A stretch of DNA of 64,000 bases, taken from assembly GCA_964443745.1 (NCBI GenBank), contig CAYUEN010000005.1, positions 1-64,000 of the forward strand, written 5' to 3'. The stretch comes from CAYUEN01 sp964443745 (lineage in GTDB: Bacteria; Campylobacterota; Campylobacteria; Campylobacterales; QNZT01). The position numbers and the translations under genes are program-made. Numbering within the stretch: position 1 is the stretch's first letter; the number at the start of each line of letters is the position of its first letter. The notes beneath the pieces were generated by a model, which searched no databases, was not told the DNA's origin, and was given only the letters and a program-made list of their open reading frames with translations. Shown here one piece after another: positions 24,435 through 33,062 of this stretch.

Positions 24435-24440
24435 ATTATA
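24435..24440 (-). promoter_or_regulatory. -10 box (TATAAT) of the rpmH-mnmE operon
   Basis: Perfect TATAAT on the minus strand, preceded by a T-rich tract and located 33 bases before the rpmH ATG. Confidence 0.6.
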
Positions 24441-24459
24441 GCAAAAATTTGCTTAACCT

Positions 24460-24699
24460 CTATTTTTTTCCGTATTTCTCTTTCGCTTCCGTAAGCGCTT
24501 CTATCAAATCGTCCAGATTCGCATAGGGAATATGCGCTTTCCAATCGGGTTCGTCGACATTGCCTTTGAGGGAGATACCGATACTCACTACCGGTGTGGA
24601 ATCCTCTCCATAAGGTTCGTCGAGGTGGGAAACGGAAATCGTACCCTCTTTCGTTCCTGCGAGTTTGAATGATTTGATGATGGTACTTTTGCCACCCAT
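24460..24699 (-). CDS. Conserved small protein of unknown function
   Basis: 79 aa, soluble, no signal or membrane segment. It contains an N-terminal basic stretch (GGKSTIIKSFKLAGTKEGTI), an acidic centre (HLDEPYGEDSTPVVSI) and an alpha-helical tail (NLDDLIEALTEAKEKYGKK). An AAGGAG ribosome site lies 6 bases before the ATG, and it follows lpxD by 12 bases, so it is translated in the ilvB-ilvN-lpxD operon. I do not recognise a family; small proteins of this kind sit in this place in related genomes as far as I recall. Confidence 0.7.
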   Translation of the reverse strand: MGGKSTIIKSFKLAGTKEGTISVSHLDEPYGEDSTPVVSIGISLKGNVDEPDWKAHIPYANLDDLIEALTEAKEKYGKK

Positions 24700-24711
24700 T
24701 GTGCGCTCCTT

Positions 24712-25656
24712 CTATTTGATAAGTTGTTGAATTCTAGCTTGCAGTTTAAGCCAGAGTCTATGTTCCATCAGTGGAAAACCGCTGTAGGTCTTCCCTCCTT
24801 CGATCGATTTGGTCACGCCTCCTCTAGCGGCGATTGTCGCGAAATCACCGATTTTCAGGTGTCCGACTGTCGCACTCTGCCCTCCCATGACGATATTGCG
24901 TCCAAGCACCGTCGAACCTGAGATTCCGGTCTGTGCGGCGATGAGAGTGTGTTCACCGATCAGAGAGTTGTGGCCGATCTGAACGAGATTGTCGATTTTG
25001 CTTCCCTCTTTGATACGGGTTTCACCGAATACCGCACGATCTATCGTCGTGTTGGCACCGATTTCGACACGATCTTCGAGAACGACCCTCCCATTGTGGT
25101 AGATTTTGACATGCTCACCTTCGGCCGTATGGGCATATCCGAAACCGTCGCTGCCAATCACGCAGCCGGCGTGCAGAATGCACGCTTTGCCTACGATCGT
25201 GTCATTGTAGAGTGTGACGTTGGGATGGATGATGCTTCCTCTTCCTATGTGTACGTTTTCACCGACGACGACACCACTAAGGAGCGTTACCCCCTCCTCT
25301 ATCACGCTGCCATTGCCGATATGGACGTGTTCAGCGATCGTCACTCCTTTCTCGATTTGTGGGGGTTTGGTCTCTTTGAGCAGGGGTTTTTGAAAAAGCG
25401 CACTCGCACGGGCCATACTCAAATAGGGATTTTCACTTACCAGGGGAATGACGCCGGGGGGAAGTGCATCCTTGAACGCACTTTTGAGCAAGACCGCCGC
25501 CGCACGAGTTGTGGCGAGATCTTTCAGGTATTTCGGATTTTCGAAAAAACTGATCTCCTCGGAACGGGCGTCTTTGAGCGTGTTGATTCCCGTAATTTCG
25601 ATATCTTTTCCATCGTAGGGGAGTGCCAGCGCATCGCAGAGGGCTTTGAGCCTCAT
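24712..25656 (-). CDS. lpxD: UDP-3-O-acylglucosamine N-acyltransferase
   Basis: 314 aa. It adds the second (N-linked) acyl chain in lipid A synthesis, using acyl-ACP. The N-terminal uridine-binding domain (~1-100: ITGINTLKDARSEEISFFENPKY) is followed by a left-handed beta-helix of hexapeptide repeats (~105-290), with the catalytic-histidine region DGFGYAHTAEGEHVKIYHNG and the acyl-chain region KIDNLVQIGHNSLIGEH. Start overlaps the ilvN end by 4 bases (ATGA). Confidence 0.97.
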   Translation of the reverse strand: MRLKALCDALALPYDGKDIEITGINTLKDARSEEISFFENPKYLKDLATTRAAAVLLKSAFKDALPPGVIPLVSENPYLSMARASALFQKPLLKETKPPQIEKGVTIAEHVHIGNGSVIEEGVTLLSGVVVGENVHIGRGSIIHPNVTLYNDTIVGKACILHAGCVIGSDGFGYAHTAEGEHVKIYHNGRVVLEDRVEIGANTTIDRAVFGETRIKEGSKIDNLVQIGHNSLIGEHTLIAAQTGISGSTVLGRNIVMGGQSATVGHLKIGDFATIAARGGVTKSIEGGKTYSGFPLMEHRLWLKLQARIQQLIK

Positions 25657-26126
25657 GTGCGCTCCATGGAGACCGAACCGCCACGTACGATTTCGGTAGG
25701 ATGAAATTTTTTGATGATCTTGAGAAAATTTCCGATCCTGTCGGCATCGTCCACCGCCATCAGAATCAGACTGTTTTCGGTGGCGTTGGCGATGCTTCCG
25801 TTGTATCCTTTCAAAATCGCATCGAGTCCCGCCAGATTGCTCTCCAGGGGAATCTTCACCAGGGCCATCTCCTTTTCGACCACTTCCTGAGACTCGATGA
25901 CCTTGTAGGTGGGTATCAGTTTGTGTAACTGTTTCGTGATCTGCTCGATCACCTTCTCGTTGCCTTCCGTCACGATCGTGAAGCGGGAAAATTCACTTTC
26001 GGGGATCGGTGCGACGGTGAGTGATTCGATATTGTAACCCCTGCCGGCGAAAAGTCCCGCGATACGGGAGAGGACTCCATGTTCGTTGTGTACGATGACG
26101 GAGATGACCTTTCTGACTTCACTCAT
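25653..26126 (-). CDS. ilvN: Acetolactate synthase small (regulatory) subunit
   Basis: 157 aa. ACT domain at the N-terminus (VIVHNEHGVLSRIAGLFAGRGYNIESLTVAPI), which binds valine for feedback inhibition, and a C-terminal ALS_ss domain (IPLESNLAGLDAIL...). It overlaps both ilvB and lpxD by 4 bases. Confidence 0.97.
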   Translation of the reverse strand: MSEVRKVISVIVHNEHGVLSRIAGLFAGRGYNIESLTVAPIPESEFSRFTIVTEGNEKVIEQITKQLHKLIPTYKVIESQEVVEKEMALVKIPLESNLAGLDAILKGYNGSIANATENSLILMAVDDADRIGNFLKIIKKFHPTEIVRGGSVSMERT

Positions 26127-27820
26127 ACTTCTTCCTTGTATTCTAGCATCATATTGTAAAGCGTCCCTCCGGCGGGCACCATCGGCAGGACGTTTTCCAT
26201 CCTGTCGATGACGACATCGAGAATGGCGGGTCTGTTCTGGGCAATCGCATCCTCGAGTGCCTTGTCAAACTCCTCTTTCGTCCTGATACGATAACCAACG
26301 GCTCCGAAACTCTCACAGAGTTTGACGAAATCGGGTTGCATACTCAAATCCGTCTCCGCATACCGTTTGTCATAGAAGAAAGTCTGCCATTGACGGACCA
26401 TACCGAGAAAATTGTTGTTGAGAACGATATTGATGACCGCAATTTTCGATTCTACGGCGGTCATCAACTCCTGGATGTTCATCATGATCGATCCATCGCC
26501 CGAAAAGTTGATACTGATCTTTTCCGGCATCGCCTTTTTGACGCCCAACGCGGCGGGAAATCCAAATCCCATCGTCCCAAGCCCCCCGCTGGTGACCAGC
26601 TGTCTGGGAAACGAGAAGGGATAAAATTGTGCCGTCCACATTTGATGTTGTCCCACATCCGTGGATATGATCGCTTTCTCACCCACCAGTTCACCGACAC
26701 GCTGAATTACCCATTGTGGTTTGAGGGCCGTGGAATCTTCGTGATAGGTCAGCGGATGGATTTCGTCGTATCGTTGCAACAATTCGCGCCACGAGTCGTA
26801 GCGATCGGGATCTATTTCACCTCTGGCAAGTTCTATCATACTCTCCAGTACATTTTTCAAATCTCCGACGATCGGATAGTGGACATTGACGAGTTTGCCG
26901 ATGCTACTAGGATCGATATCGACGTGAATCACTTTCGCGTGTTTGGCGAATTCATCCAGACGGCCAGTAACCCGATCGTCGAATCTAGGCCCGAGTGCGA
27001 TCATAAGGTCAGCTTCGCTCATCGCCATATTGGAGGCGTAGTTGCCGTGCATTCCGACCATTCCAAGCAACAGAGGATCGTCGTGAGAGATCACACCTCT
27101 GGCCATCAGGGTTTCTACTGCGGGAATCTGGGTGATCCGCATAAATTCACGCATCAATTCGGAAGCGTTGGCGTGTTTCAATCCTCCTCCCAGATAGAAG
27201 ATCGGACGCTTGGCGTTTTTGATCGCATCGACCGCTTTTTTGATCTGTCTGGGATTGCCTTTGTATGTCGGCTTGTAGGTTTGAAGCGAAATTCTCTCCG
27301 GATAGACGAACGTACCGATTTGCGCCGTGACATCTTTGGGAATGTCGATATGCACCGGCCCCGGTCTGCCGCTTCTGGCGATGTAGAAAGCCTCTTTGAG
27401 AATCCGCGGCAACTCTTTGACATCTCGCACGAGGTAGTTGTGTTTGGTACAAGGACGGCTGATGCCTACCGCATCGATCTCCTGAAATGCGTCGGTACCG
27501 ATCATCGAAATCGGAACCTGGCCACTGATGACAACCATCGGAGTGGAATCCATATACGCTGTGGCCAATCCCGTGACGGCATTGGTAAAACCGGGACCGC
27601 TGGTCACAAACGCCACTCCCACCTCTCCACTCGCTCTGGCATAGCCGTCGGCGGCATGGACGGCCGCCTGTTCGTGTCGTGTGAGAATGTGTTTGAAGTA
27701 GTTTTGTTTGTATATCTCGTCGTAGACGTTCATAATCGCACCGCCGGGATATCCGAAAGCGACTTTGACTCCCTCTTTGTGCAGTGCCTCGATCACCATC
27801 TGGGATCCGCTCAGTTTCAT
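26123..27820 (-). CDS. ilvB: Acetolactate synthase large (catalytic) subunit
   Basis: 565 aa, ThDP-dependent. It condenses pyruvate (or pyruvate and 2-oxobutyrate) in valine, leucine and isoleucine synthesis. FGYPGGAIMNVYDEI, with the catalytic glutamate in LTRHEQAAVHAADGYAR; GPGFTNAVTGLATAYMDS; and the ThDP-binding NFSGDGSIMMNIQEL..NNNFLGMV. GAGGACAGG precedes the ATG. It is first in the leftward operon with ilvN, lpxD and a small protein. Confidence 0.98.
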   Translation of the reverse strand: MKLSGSQMVIEALHKEGVKVAFGYPGGAIMNVYDEIYKQNYFKHILTRHEQAAVHAADGYARASGEVGVAFVTSGPGFTNAVTGLATAYMDSTPMVVISGQVPISMIGTDAFQEIDAVGISRPCTKHNYLVRDVKELPRILKEAFYIARSGRPGPVHIDIPKDVTAQIGTFVYPERISLQTYKPTYKGNPRQIKKAVDAIKNAKRPIFYLGGGLKHANASELMREFMRITQIPAVETLMARGVISHDDPLLLGMVGMHGNYASNMAMSEADLMIALGPRFDDRVTGRLDEFAKHAKVIHVDIDPSSIGKLVNVHYPIVGDLKNVLESMIELARGEIDPDRYDSWRELLQRYDEIHPLTYHEDSTALKPQWVIQRVGELVGEKAIISTDVGQHQMWTAQFYPFSFPRQLVTSGGLGTMGFGFPAALGVKKAMPEKISINFSGDGSIMMNIQELMTAVESKIAVINIVLNNNFLGMVRQWQTFFYDKRYAETDLSMQPDFVKLCESFGAVGYRIRTKEEFDKALEDAIAQNRPAILDVVIDRMENVLPMVPAGGTLYNMMLEYKEEV

Positions 27821-27853
27821 AACCTGTCCTCGTCTCTTTTCTTTGAACTGGCC

Positions 27854-27859
27854 ATTATA
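27854..27859 (-). promoter_or_regulatory. Candidate -10 box (TATAAT) for the ilvB operon
   Basis: Perfect TATAAT on the minus strand 33 bases before the ilvB ATG, in the short gap after the FliL-like gene. Confidence 0.55.
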
Positions 27860-27888
27860 ACGAAACTAAGATAAAAACAGCGGGCCTT

Positions 27889-28344
27889 TCACTCCTGTGG
27901 ATAGAGTATCTGCGGCTTCTGTGGAGCTATCGGAGAAATCGAACTTTTCCTGGGTGTTGGAGTACAACATCCTCTCTTCTCCAACAGATCCACGAATGCT
28001 TCGATATCACTCTGCGTCTCTCTGACAATCTCTTCGAAATAGAGCGCGTCGGCATCCACACCATATTTTTTTTGGAGGTATCGTATCAGAACCTCTTTGA
28101 AGCGCTCCTTCCCTTTGGAAGTAAACAGCGTTTCGACGTAAAAACTGCTGATCACGACGTTGAGAGCATCGAGTATCTTGTAGCGTTCTTCGTTCAGGTC
28201 TCTCCCCTCCAGCACGAGAGTGAGGCGGATCTTTTGCAGGGTTTTACTCTTCTGTGAAAAGAGATCGCTTTCGAATCTGTCGATCTTCAACGTCTGCGCG
28301 GACAAGAACGTGCCCAGTAGGAGAAAGAGACCGAACAGGCGCAT
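27889..28344 (-). CDS. Putative periplasmic FliL-like protein
   Basis: 151 aa. Signal peptide (LFGLFLLLGTFLSAQ). The middle (~37-110) has the spacing seen in FliL C-terminal domains: LVLEGRDL..RYKILDALNVVISS..ETLFTSKGKERFKEVLIRYLQKKYGVDADALYFEEIV. The end has a CC pair and a Pro-rich tail (SPIAPQKPQ), unlike FliL. FliL supports the flagellar stator, but true FliL has a single anchoring helix rather than this cleavable-looking signal. Its ATG overlaps the htpG stop (TGATG). The family call is an inference from pattern. Confidence 0.5.
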   Translation of the reverse strand: MRLFGLFLLLGTFLSAQTLKIDRFESDLFSQKSKTLQKIRLTLVLEGRDLNEERYKILDALNVVISSFYVETLFTSKGKERFKEVLIRYLQKKYGVDADALYFEEIVRETQSDIEAFVDLLEKRGCCTPTPRKSSISPIAPQKPQILYPQE

Positions 28345-30182
28345 CAGATACTCTTTTCGAGCATATCGGTCACCTTTTTGGTGAATATGGGAGCGTCGTC
28401 GATTTTCATCCCTTCGTTCAATTTGGCGAGATCGAGCAGAATGTGAGAGACATCGTCAAGCTTCGCGTAGGCTTTTTCCTCTACGATTTTCCTGAAAATC
28501 TCGTGATGAGGATTGATCTCGAGTATCGGTTTGACAGGGGGAAGATCGGTCTGGCCCATCTGTTTGAGCATCTCCTGCATCGCGAAATCGGGATCGTTCT
28601 TGTCATAAACTAGGCAGGCGGGTGAACTTTTGAGCCTACTTGTTAATTTGACCTCTTTGACCTCCTCTTTGAGGATCTCTTTCATCTTCACAAGAATTTC
28701 CGCAAACTTCTCCTTCAGTTTCTCATCCTCTTTCTCCTCTTCCGGAGATTTCGTGGAGACGGAGACAAGCGGTATCTCTTTGTAGCTTCCGATCTGGGGG
28801 ATGACGATGGCGTCGATTTCATCGTCCATCAGCAAAACTTCGATTTCCTTAGCATTGTATCCTTCCAACAGGGGTGATGCTTTCATCAGATTGGCATCCT
28901 CGCCGATGAGGTAGTATATCTCTTTCTGATCCTTCTGCATTCGCTCTTTGTACGTCTCCAGAGAGATCGGTGTATCGCTTTTGGTCGATTTGAAAAGAAG
29001 GAGGTCGATCAACAGATCCCTATGTTCGTATTCGCTCATCAACCCCTCTTTCAAGACTTTCCCGAACACTTCGTAGAATTTGAGATACTTCTCGAAATCT
29101 CTCTCTTTCAACTTTTTGAGTTCACCCAGAATCTTTTTAACAGACGCCTTTTTCACTTTTGAGAGGATAACGTTTTGTTGCAGAAGTTCACGGCTGATAT
29201 TCAGCGGCAGATCTTCCACGTCGATGATGCCTCTGACAAATCGCAGATAGGTAGGAAGTAGTTCCTTGTCGTCGTCGGTGATGAAGACACGCTTGACATA
29301 GAGTTTCACTCCCGACTGGTAATCGACCCTGAAAAGATCCAGTGGCGCTTTTTGGGGGATATAGAAGAGAGTTGTATAGGTAAGTGTTCCTTCCGCTTGT
29401 GTATGGATGTAGAGAAGTGGATCCTCGTTGTCGTGCGAAATCTGTTTATAGAAATCTTTGTACTCCTCTTCGCTGATTTCGCTCTTGTTGACACGCCAGA
29501 GAGCGGAAGCTTTGTTGATCTGCTCGGATTTATGCTCTCTTTTTTCTCCACTCTCTTCATCGTATTCCAGAAAAATCGGAAAAGGAATGTGGTCGGAATA
29601 TTTGTGAACGATCGCCTTGATACGGTAGGGTTCGAGAAACTCCCTCTCCTCCTCTCTAAGATGGAGTATGATCTCCGTTCCCCAATCCTCTTTTTTCGTC
29701 TCCTTGATTTCGTACTCGCCGCTGGCATCACTGCTCCAGATATGGGCTGTTTTCGCGCCGGCCTTTTTCGTAACGACTTCGATTTTTTCGGCCACCATAA
29801 AGGCGGAGTAAAAACCGACTCCAAATTGCCCGATCAGTGAAGAGTCTTTCTTCGCGTCACCACTGAGCTTCGTCAGAAAAGATTTGGTTCCGCTGCGGGC
29901 GATGGTTCCGAGATTTTTGATCAGATCGTCTTTGCTCATACCGATACCGTTGTCGATCACCTTCAGGATGTTTTTTTCCTTTTCGATGACTATCGTGATT
30001 TTCGGATCGTATTGCAAAGATTTGTATTTGTCATTGGTGAGAGTGAGATATTTGAGTTTGTCGAGTGCATCCGATGCGTTCGAAATCAATTCGCGCAGGA
30101 AGATCTCTTTGTGGGAATAGAGTGAGTGGATCATCAAATCGAGAAGTTGGGTTACTTCTGTCTGAAATGTATATTTGGACAT
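28344..30182 (-). CDS. htpG: Chaperone protein HtpG (Hsp90)
   Basis: 612 aa. ATP-driven cytoplasmic chaperone. N-terminal GHKL ATPase: LFLRELISNASDALDKLKYL-type segment (EIFLRELISNASDAL), VIDNGIGMSKDDL, GTIARSGTKSF, GQFGVGFYSAFMV. Middle domain with LPLNISREL and a dimerisation tail. The start at 30182 (MSKYTFQTEV) has AGGAGG 6 bases upstream; an in-frame ATG two codons earlier lies too close to that site. Confidence 0.97.
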   Translation of the reverse strand: MSKYTFQTEVTQLLDLMIHSLYSHKEIFLRELISNASDALDKLKYLTLTNDKYKSLQYDPKITIVIEKEKNILKVIDNGIGMSKDDLIKNLGTIARSGTKSFLTKLSGDAKKDSSLIGQFGVGFYSAFMVAEKIEVVTKKAGAKTAHIWSSDASGEYEIKETKKEDWGTEIILHLREEEREFLEPYRIKAIVHKYSDHIPFPIFLEYDEESGEKREHKSEQINKASALWRVNKSEISEEEYKDFYKQISHDNEDPLLYIHTQAEGTLTYTTLFYIPQKAPLDLFRVDYQSGVKLYVKRVFITDDDKELLPTYLRFVRGIIDVEDLPLNISRELLQQNVILSKVKKASVKKILGELKKLKERDFEKYLKFYEVFGKVLKEGLMSEYEHRDLLIDLLLFKSTKSDTPISLETYKERMQKDQKEIYYLIGEDANLMKASPLLEGYNAKEIEVLLMDDEIDAIVIPQIGSYKEIPLVSVSTKSPEEEKEDEKLKEKFAEILVKMKEILKEEVKEVKLTSRLKSSPACLVYDKNDPDFAMQEMLKQMGQTDLPPVKPILEINPHHEIFRKIVEEKAYAKLDDVSHILLDLAKLNEGMKIDDAPIFTKKVTDMLEKSI

Positions 30183-30208
30183 TGTCATCCTCCTGAAGTT
30201 TTTTTGAA

Positions 30209-30214
30209 ATTGTA
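30209..30214 (-). promoter_or_regulatory. Candidate -10 box (TACAAT) for htpG
   Basis: TACAAT on the minus strand 26 bases before the htpG ATG. A palindrome at 30226-30240 covers the -35 zone. Confidence 0.5.
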
Positions 30215-30225
30215 TCACAAATTCA

Positions 30226-30240
30226 TTAAGTAAAACTTAA
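30226..30240. repeat. Palindrome upstream of htpG, overlapping the plsC stop
   Basis: TTAAGT-AAA-ACTTAA: a perfect 6+6 palindrome with a 3-base spacer. It could be a weak hairpin ending plsC or an operator for htpG. It does not match the CTTGAGT-N7-ACTCAAG site of HspR. Confidence 0.45.
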
Positions 30241-30956
30241 GGGTTGATAGAAAGTTGTGAGAGTTCTTTAGTCAGTGTCTCTTGCATTTTTTGATGGAGC
30301 TTTTTGAACCACTCCGGGTCGTCCTTGGGATCGATCGCATCGAGGTAGACAACCACTACACGGCCGTGGTGTGCGGTAAATTTTTTGGAGTCGAGGATAT
30401 AACGCGTATTGACGATGACGATCGGCTGTACCTTCAAATCGAGTTTTTCCGCAAGAAGTTTCGCCCCCGCTTTGAAGGGGAGGATCTTTCGGCCGTCGCC
30501 TCTGGTTCCTTCCGGAAACATTGCGATCACCCTCCCCTCCGTCAGTCTTGCTTTGGCTTGTTTGAAGAGGGAAACGAGAGACTTTCGATCTTCTCTGTCG
30601 ATTGTGATCATTTTGGGCAGGCTCATTATCTGACCGTAGAAAGGGATATCGCGAATCTCTCTTTTTGCCACCCACGATAGGTTTCTAGGGTAGATACCAT
30701 CGACGACCGTGATATCAAGCAGGCTTTGATGGTTCATCACCACCAGTCCCGCTTCCAAATCGGGTTTTCCTTTGACGATGAGATCGTATCCGAGCAAAAA
30801 CCGCTGGATTTTAGACCAAATGCGTCTGAATTGCCAGTTGTGGCGATTGAAGAGTTTCATCAAAACGATCAGGATGAAGACGGTGACGACAAGCTCTACA
30901 AAAGCGAAGAGCGCACCACCCCTTTCCAGCAGTTTTTTCATTGGGCTTTGATCCAT
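30237..30956 (-). CDS. plsC: 1-acyl-sn-glycerol-3-phosphate acyltransferase
   Basis: 239 aa, inner membrane. It adds the second acyl chain in phosphatidic acid synthesis. N-terminal hydrophobic helix (FVELVVTVFILIVLMKLF), catalytic NHQSLLD (the NHxxxxD motif at ~75-81), and the substrate motif FPEGTRG (~145). Start could be ATG 30956 (used) or 30941; both overlap the preceding SH3 gene. It is the last gene of the ctpA-pur operon. Confidence 0.94.
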   Translation of the reverse strand: MDQSPMKKLLERGGALFAFVELVVTVFILIVLMKLFNRHNWQFRRIWSKIQRFLLGYDLIVKGKPDLEAGLVVMNHQSLLDITVVDGIYPRNLSWVAKREIRDIPFYGQIMSLPKMITIDREDRKSLVSLFKQAKARLTEGRVIAMFPEGTRGDGRKILPFKAGAKLLAEKLDLKVQPIVIVNTRYILDSKKFTAHHGRVVVVYLDAIDPKDDPEWFKKLHQKMQETLTKELSQLSINP

Positions 30957-32155
30957 CCGATCTTCTTGTTGGGTAGCATCACTTTGATATATCCACTCTT
31001 TTTCAATAGCAGATCTGCCTGGACCGTTTGGGGTGTGGTATAGAAAATCGTCGAATTTTCCGTAGGCAAGATCTTGATTTTGGTACCGGCGGGAAGTACG
31101 ATCTTTTTGATACGTGCTTCACCATAGAGAAGGTAGATCGCGGCAAGCAGAGAGAAAAAGAGCAGATACCATTTCCGATAGAATAGGAAAAGAATCAACA
31201 AGAAAGTGGCGAAGCCCAAAATCGCATATTGTTTGTATTTTTGCAAACGGCTTTTTTGTGGATTAAGATCGGTCTGGGTGCTGATTTTGGAATCTTTGAG
31301 GATTATGTCGAAAGAGACGTTACGATACTTTTTGGCAGGGAGTTTAAAATAACTGAATTTTATCTTTTTGATCGTATTGGGCAAAATCGCGAAATAGTAG
31401 ATATATTGTCGTTGACCATCCTGTTTGATCTGATCGATACCCTCTCTTATGGCGAACGGTAGATGAAAATCTTCGAGGTTCCCGCCGGTGGCGTTGATTT
31501 CCAGTACGACGATATTGTTCTTTTCGTCATATTTCTTCTGGTTGTGGGAAAGCAACGAAAAATCGTGGCAGATGATGCGAGAAAAATGAGTACTGTCGGG
31601 AAGTGCGATCATCTCGACCTTCGGAGGTTTTATCCGTTCGGTATATCTTCTGCCTTTTGACGTGACGACTTCCACTTCGATGGAAGGAAGCTTGGCTCTC
31701 TTTTGCAGAGGCTTGTAGATGAAACGATTTCGATACTCACCCTCTCCAATCTTTTTCCAGGGTGAGTTTGGATTGAGTATCTTGATTTCCTGACCACCAA
31801 CAAAGTGCGTGGAAATGGAGCGGATTCCAGAATCGGCTATGAGTGCACGAACTTCGATGGGTTGGTGAGCATGGACATAGAGCATGGAAGGAGGTGTCGG
31901 ATAGGAGAGAAAGATAGATTTGGAATCTACCGGCTCGGTTTCGGGCTCCTCTTCGAATCCATCCTTATCGGGCGAATCGAAAATCGTACCGTTTTCCGGC
32001 CGCTCCATCGCTTCGGAAGGAAGTGTTTTCGATGGCACTGTGTGAGCCGATTCACCCTTTTCCGCTTTTTTGAAAAGGTCTGCGAAAAAACCGCCTTGAA
32101 CAGACGAGACACTTCCAAGCAGGAGCAGAAGAAACAAGATGGTGAACTTTTTCAC
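30938..32155 (-). CDS. Exported SH3-domain membrane protein of unknown function
   Basis: 405 aa. Signal peptide (ILFLLLLLGSVSSVQG), a soluble beta-rich periplasmic part (~60-290), two neighbouring membrane helices near 305-345 (YAILGFATFLLILFLFYRKW; LLFFSLLAAIYLLYG), then an SH3b domain at the C-terminus (LPAGTKIKILPTENSTIF..GYIKVMLPNKKIGWIKAQ). SH3b domains often bind peptidoglycan; here the N-terminal part is larger than the SH3b unit. The ATG overlaps the purQ stop (ATGA). I do not recognise the periplasmic domain. Confidence 0.75.
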   Translation of the reverse strand: MKKFTILFLLLLLGSVSSVQGGFFADLFKKAEKGESAHTVPSKTLPSEAMERPENGTIFDSPDKDGFEEEPETEPVDSKSIFLSYPTPPSMLYVHAHQPIEVRALIADSGIRSISTHFVGGQEIKILNPNSPWKKIGEGEYRNRFIYKPLQKRAKLPSIEVEVVTSKGRRYTERIKPPKVEMIALPDSTHFSRIICHDFSLLSHNQKKYDEKNNIVVLEINATGGNLEDFHLPFAIREGIDQIKQDGQRQYIYYFAILPNTIKKIKFSYFKLPAKKYRNVSFDIILKDSKISTQTDLNPQKSRLQKYKQYAILGFATFLLILFLFYRKWYLLFFSLLAAIYLLYGEARIKKIVLPAGTKIKILPTENSTIFYTTPQTVQADLLLKKSGYIKVMLPNKKIGWIKAQ

Positions 32156-32823
32156 CGAAGCAACCCCTGAATCATCCTCATCCCATCATCGGATCCCAAA
32201 AGTGGCTCCATCGCCCGTTCGGGATGAGGCATCAAACCGAAGACATTTCTCTTTCTGTTGCAAATACCGGCGATCGCTGCGACCGAACCGTTTGGATTGC
32301 TCGTCTCACCCCGAGAATCGCAATAGCTCAAGAGAATCTGATCATGATCGCGAAGCGTTTGCAAACCCGCATCGTCTATGTAATAATTGCCTTCACCATG
32401 GGCGATCGGAACGTTGAGAACGTCTCCCTTTTGAAAATTTTGTAAAAAAGCGTTCTCGACATTTTCCACCTTCAGATGATGATACCTGGAGATGAAATGG
32501 ACGTTTTGATTCTTCTTCATCGCACCTGGGAGCAGGTGGGATTCAAGCAGAATCTGAAAACCGTTACAGATTCCCAGGACACGTCCTCCTCTGTCCGCGA
32601 AATTGATTACAGCGGCCATAATCGGTGAAAACTTTGCTATTGCCCCGGAACGCAGATAGTCTCCGTAACTGAAACCGCCAGGAAGAACGACCAGATCGAC
32701 CGTTTTGGAGAGTGCGACATCCTTGTGCCAGACAAATTGTGTCTTCGCACCCGCTTTTTCGAATGCATATTGGGTATCGAGGTCGCAGTTGGTACCAGGA
32801 AACTGAACGATCGCGACATTCAT
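32152..32823 (-). CDS. purQ: Phosphoribosylformylglycinamidine synthase subunit PurQ
   Basis: 223 aa, class I glutamine amidotransferase that supplies ammonia to PurL. Nucleophile in VLGICNGFQIL, catalytic pair in FGLMPHPERAMEPLLG; VLPGGFSYGDYLR is typical. Overlaps purS and the SH3 gene by 4 bases each. Confidence 0.98.
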   Translation of the reverse strand: MNVAIVQFPGTNCDLDTQYAFEKAGAKTQFVWHKDVALSKTVDLVVLPGGFSYGDYLRSGAIAKFSPIMAAVINFADRGGRVLGICNGFQILLESHLLPGAMKKNQNVHFISRYHHLKVENVENAFLQNFQKGDVLNVPIAHGEGNYYIDDAGLQTLRDHDQILLSYCDSRGETSNPNGSVAAIAGICNRKRNVFGLMPHPERAMEPLLGSDDGMRMIQGLLR

Positions 32824-33062
32824 CGTTCGATCTCTATCGTATACTCTTCGATCACGGTATTGGCCAACAGCTCTTCACACATCTTTTCGACTTCCGCTTT
32901 CGCGTGCTGGGGATTCTCACTTTCGAGTTCAAGAATGATCTGTTTGCCAATACGTACATCTTTGACCTCGTTAAATCCGAGTGCACCGAGTGCATGATGA
33001 ACCGCTTTGCCCTGTGGGTCCAAAACTCCCTCTTTTAGTCTGACGTTGACGATCGCTCTCAT
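32820..33062 (-). CDS. purS: Phosphoribosylformylglycinamidine synthase subunit PurS
   Basis: 80 aa, normal size. It bridges PurQ and the small-type PurL. VRLKEGVLDPQGKAVHHALGALGF and VRIGKQIILELE are diagnostic. Overlaps purC and purQ by 4 bases. Confidence 0.97.
   Translation of the reverse strand: MRAIVNVRLKEGVLDPQGKAVHHALGALGFNEVKDVRIGKQIILELESENPQHAKAEVEKMCEELLANTVIEEYTIEIER

Noticed and set aside
26336..27874. Open frame of 512 codons on the plus strand opposite ilvB
   Set aside because: It mirrors the codon pattern of ilvB, has no family signature or ribosome site, and ilvB is certain.
30226..30240. HspR/HAIR operator before htpG
   Set aside because: Half-sites and spacing differ from the known CTTGAGT-N7-ACTCAAG element.
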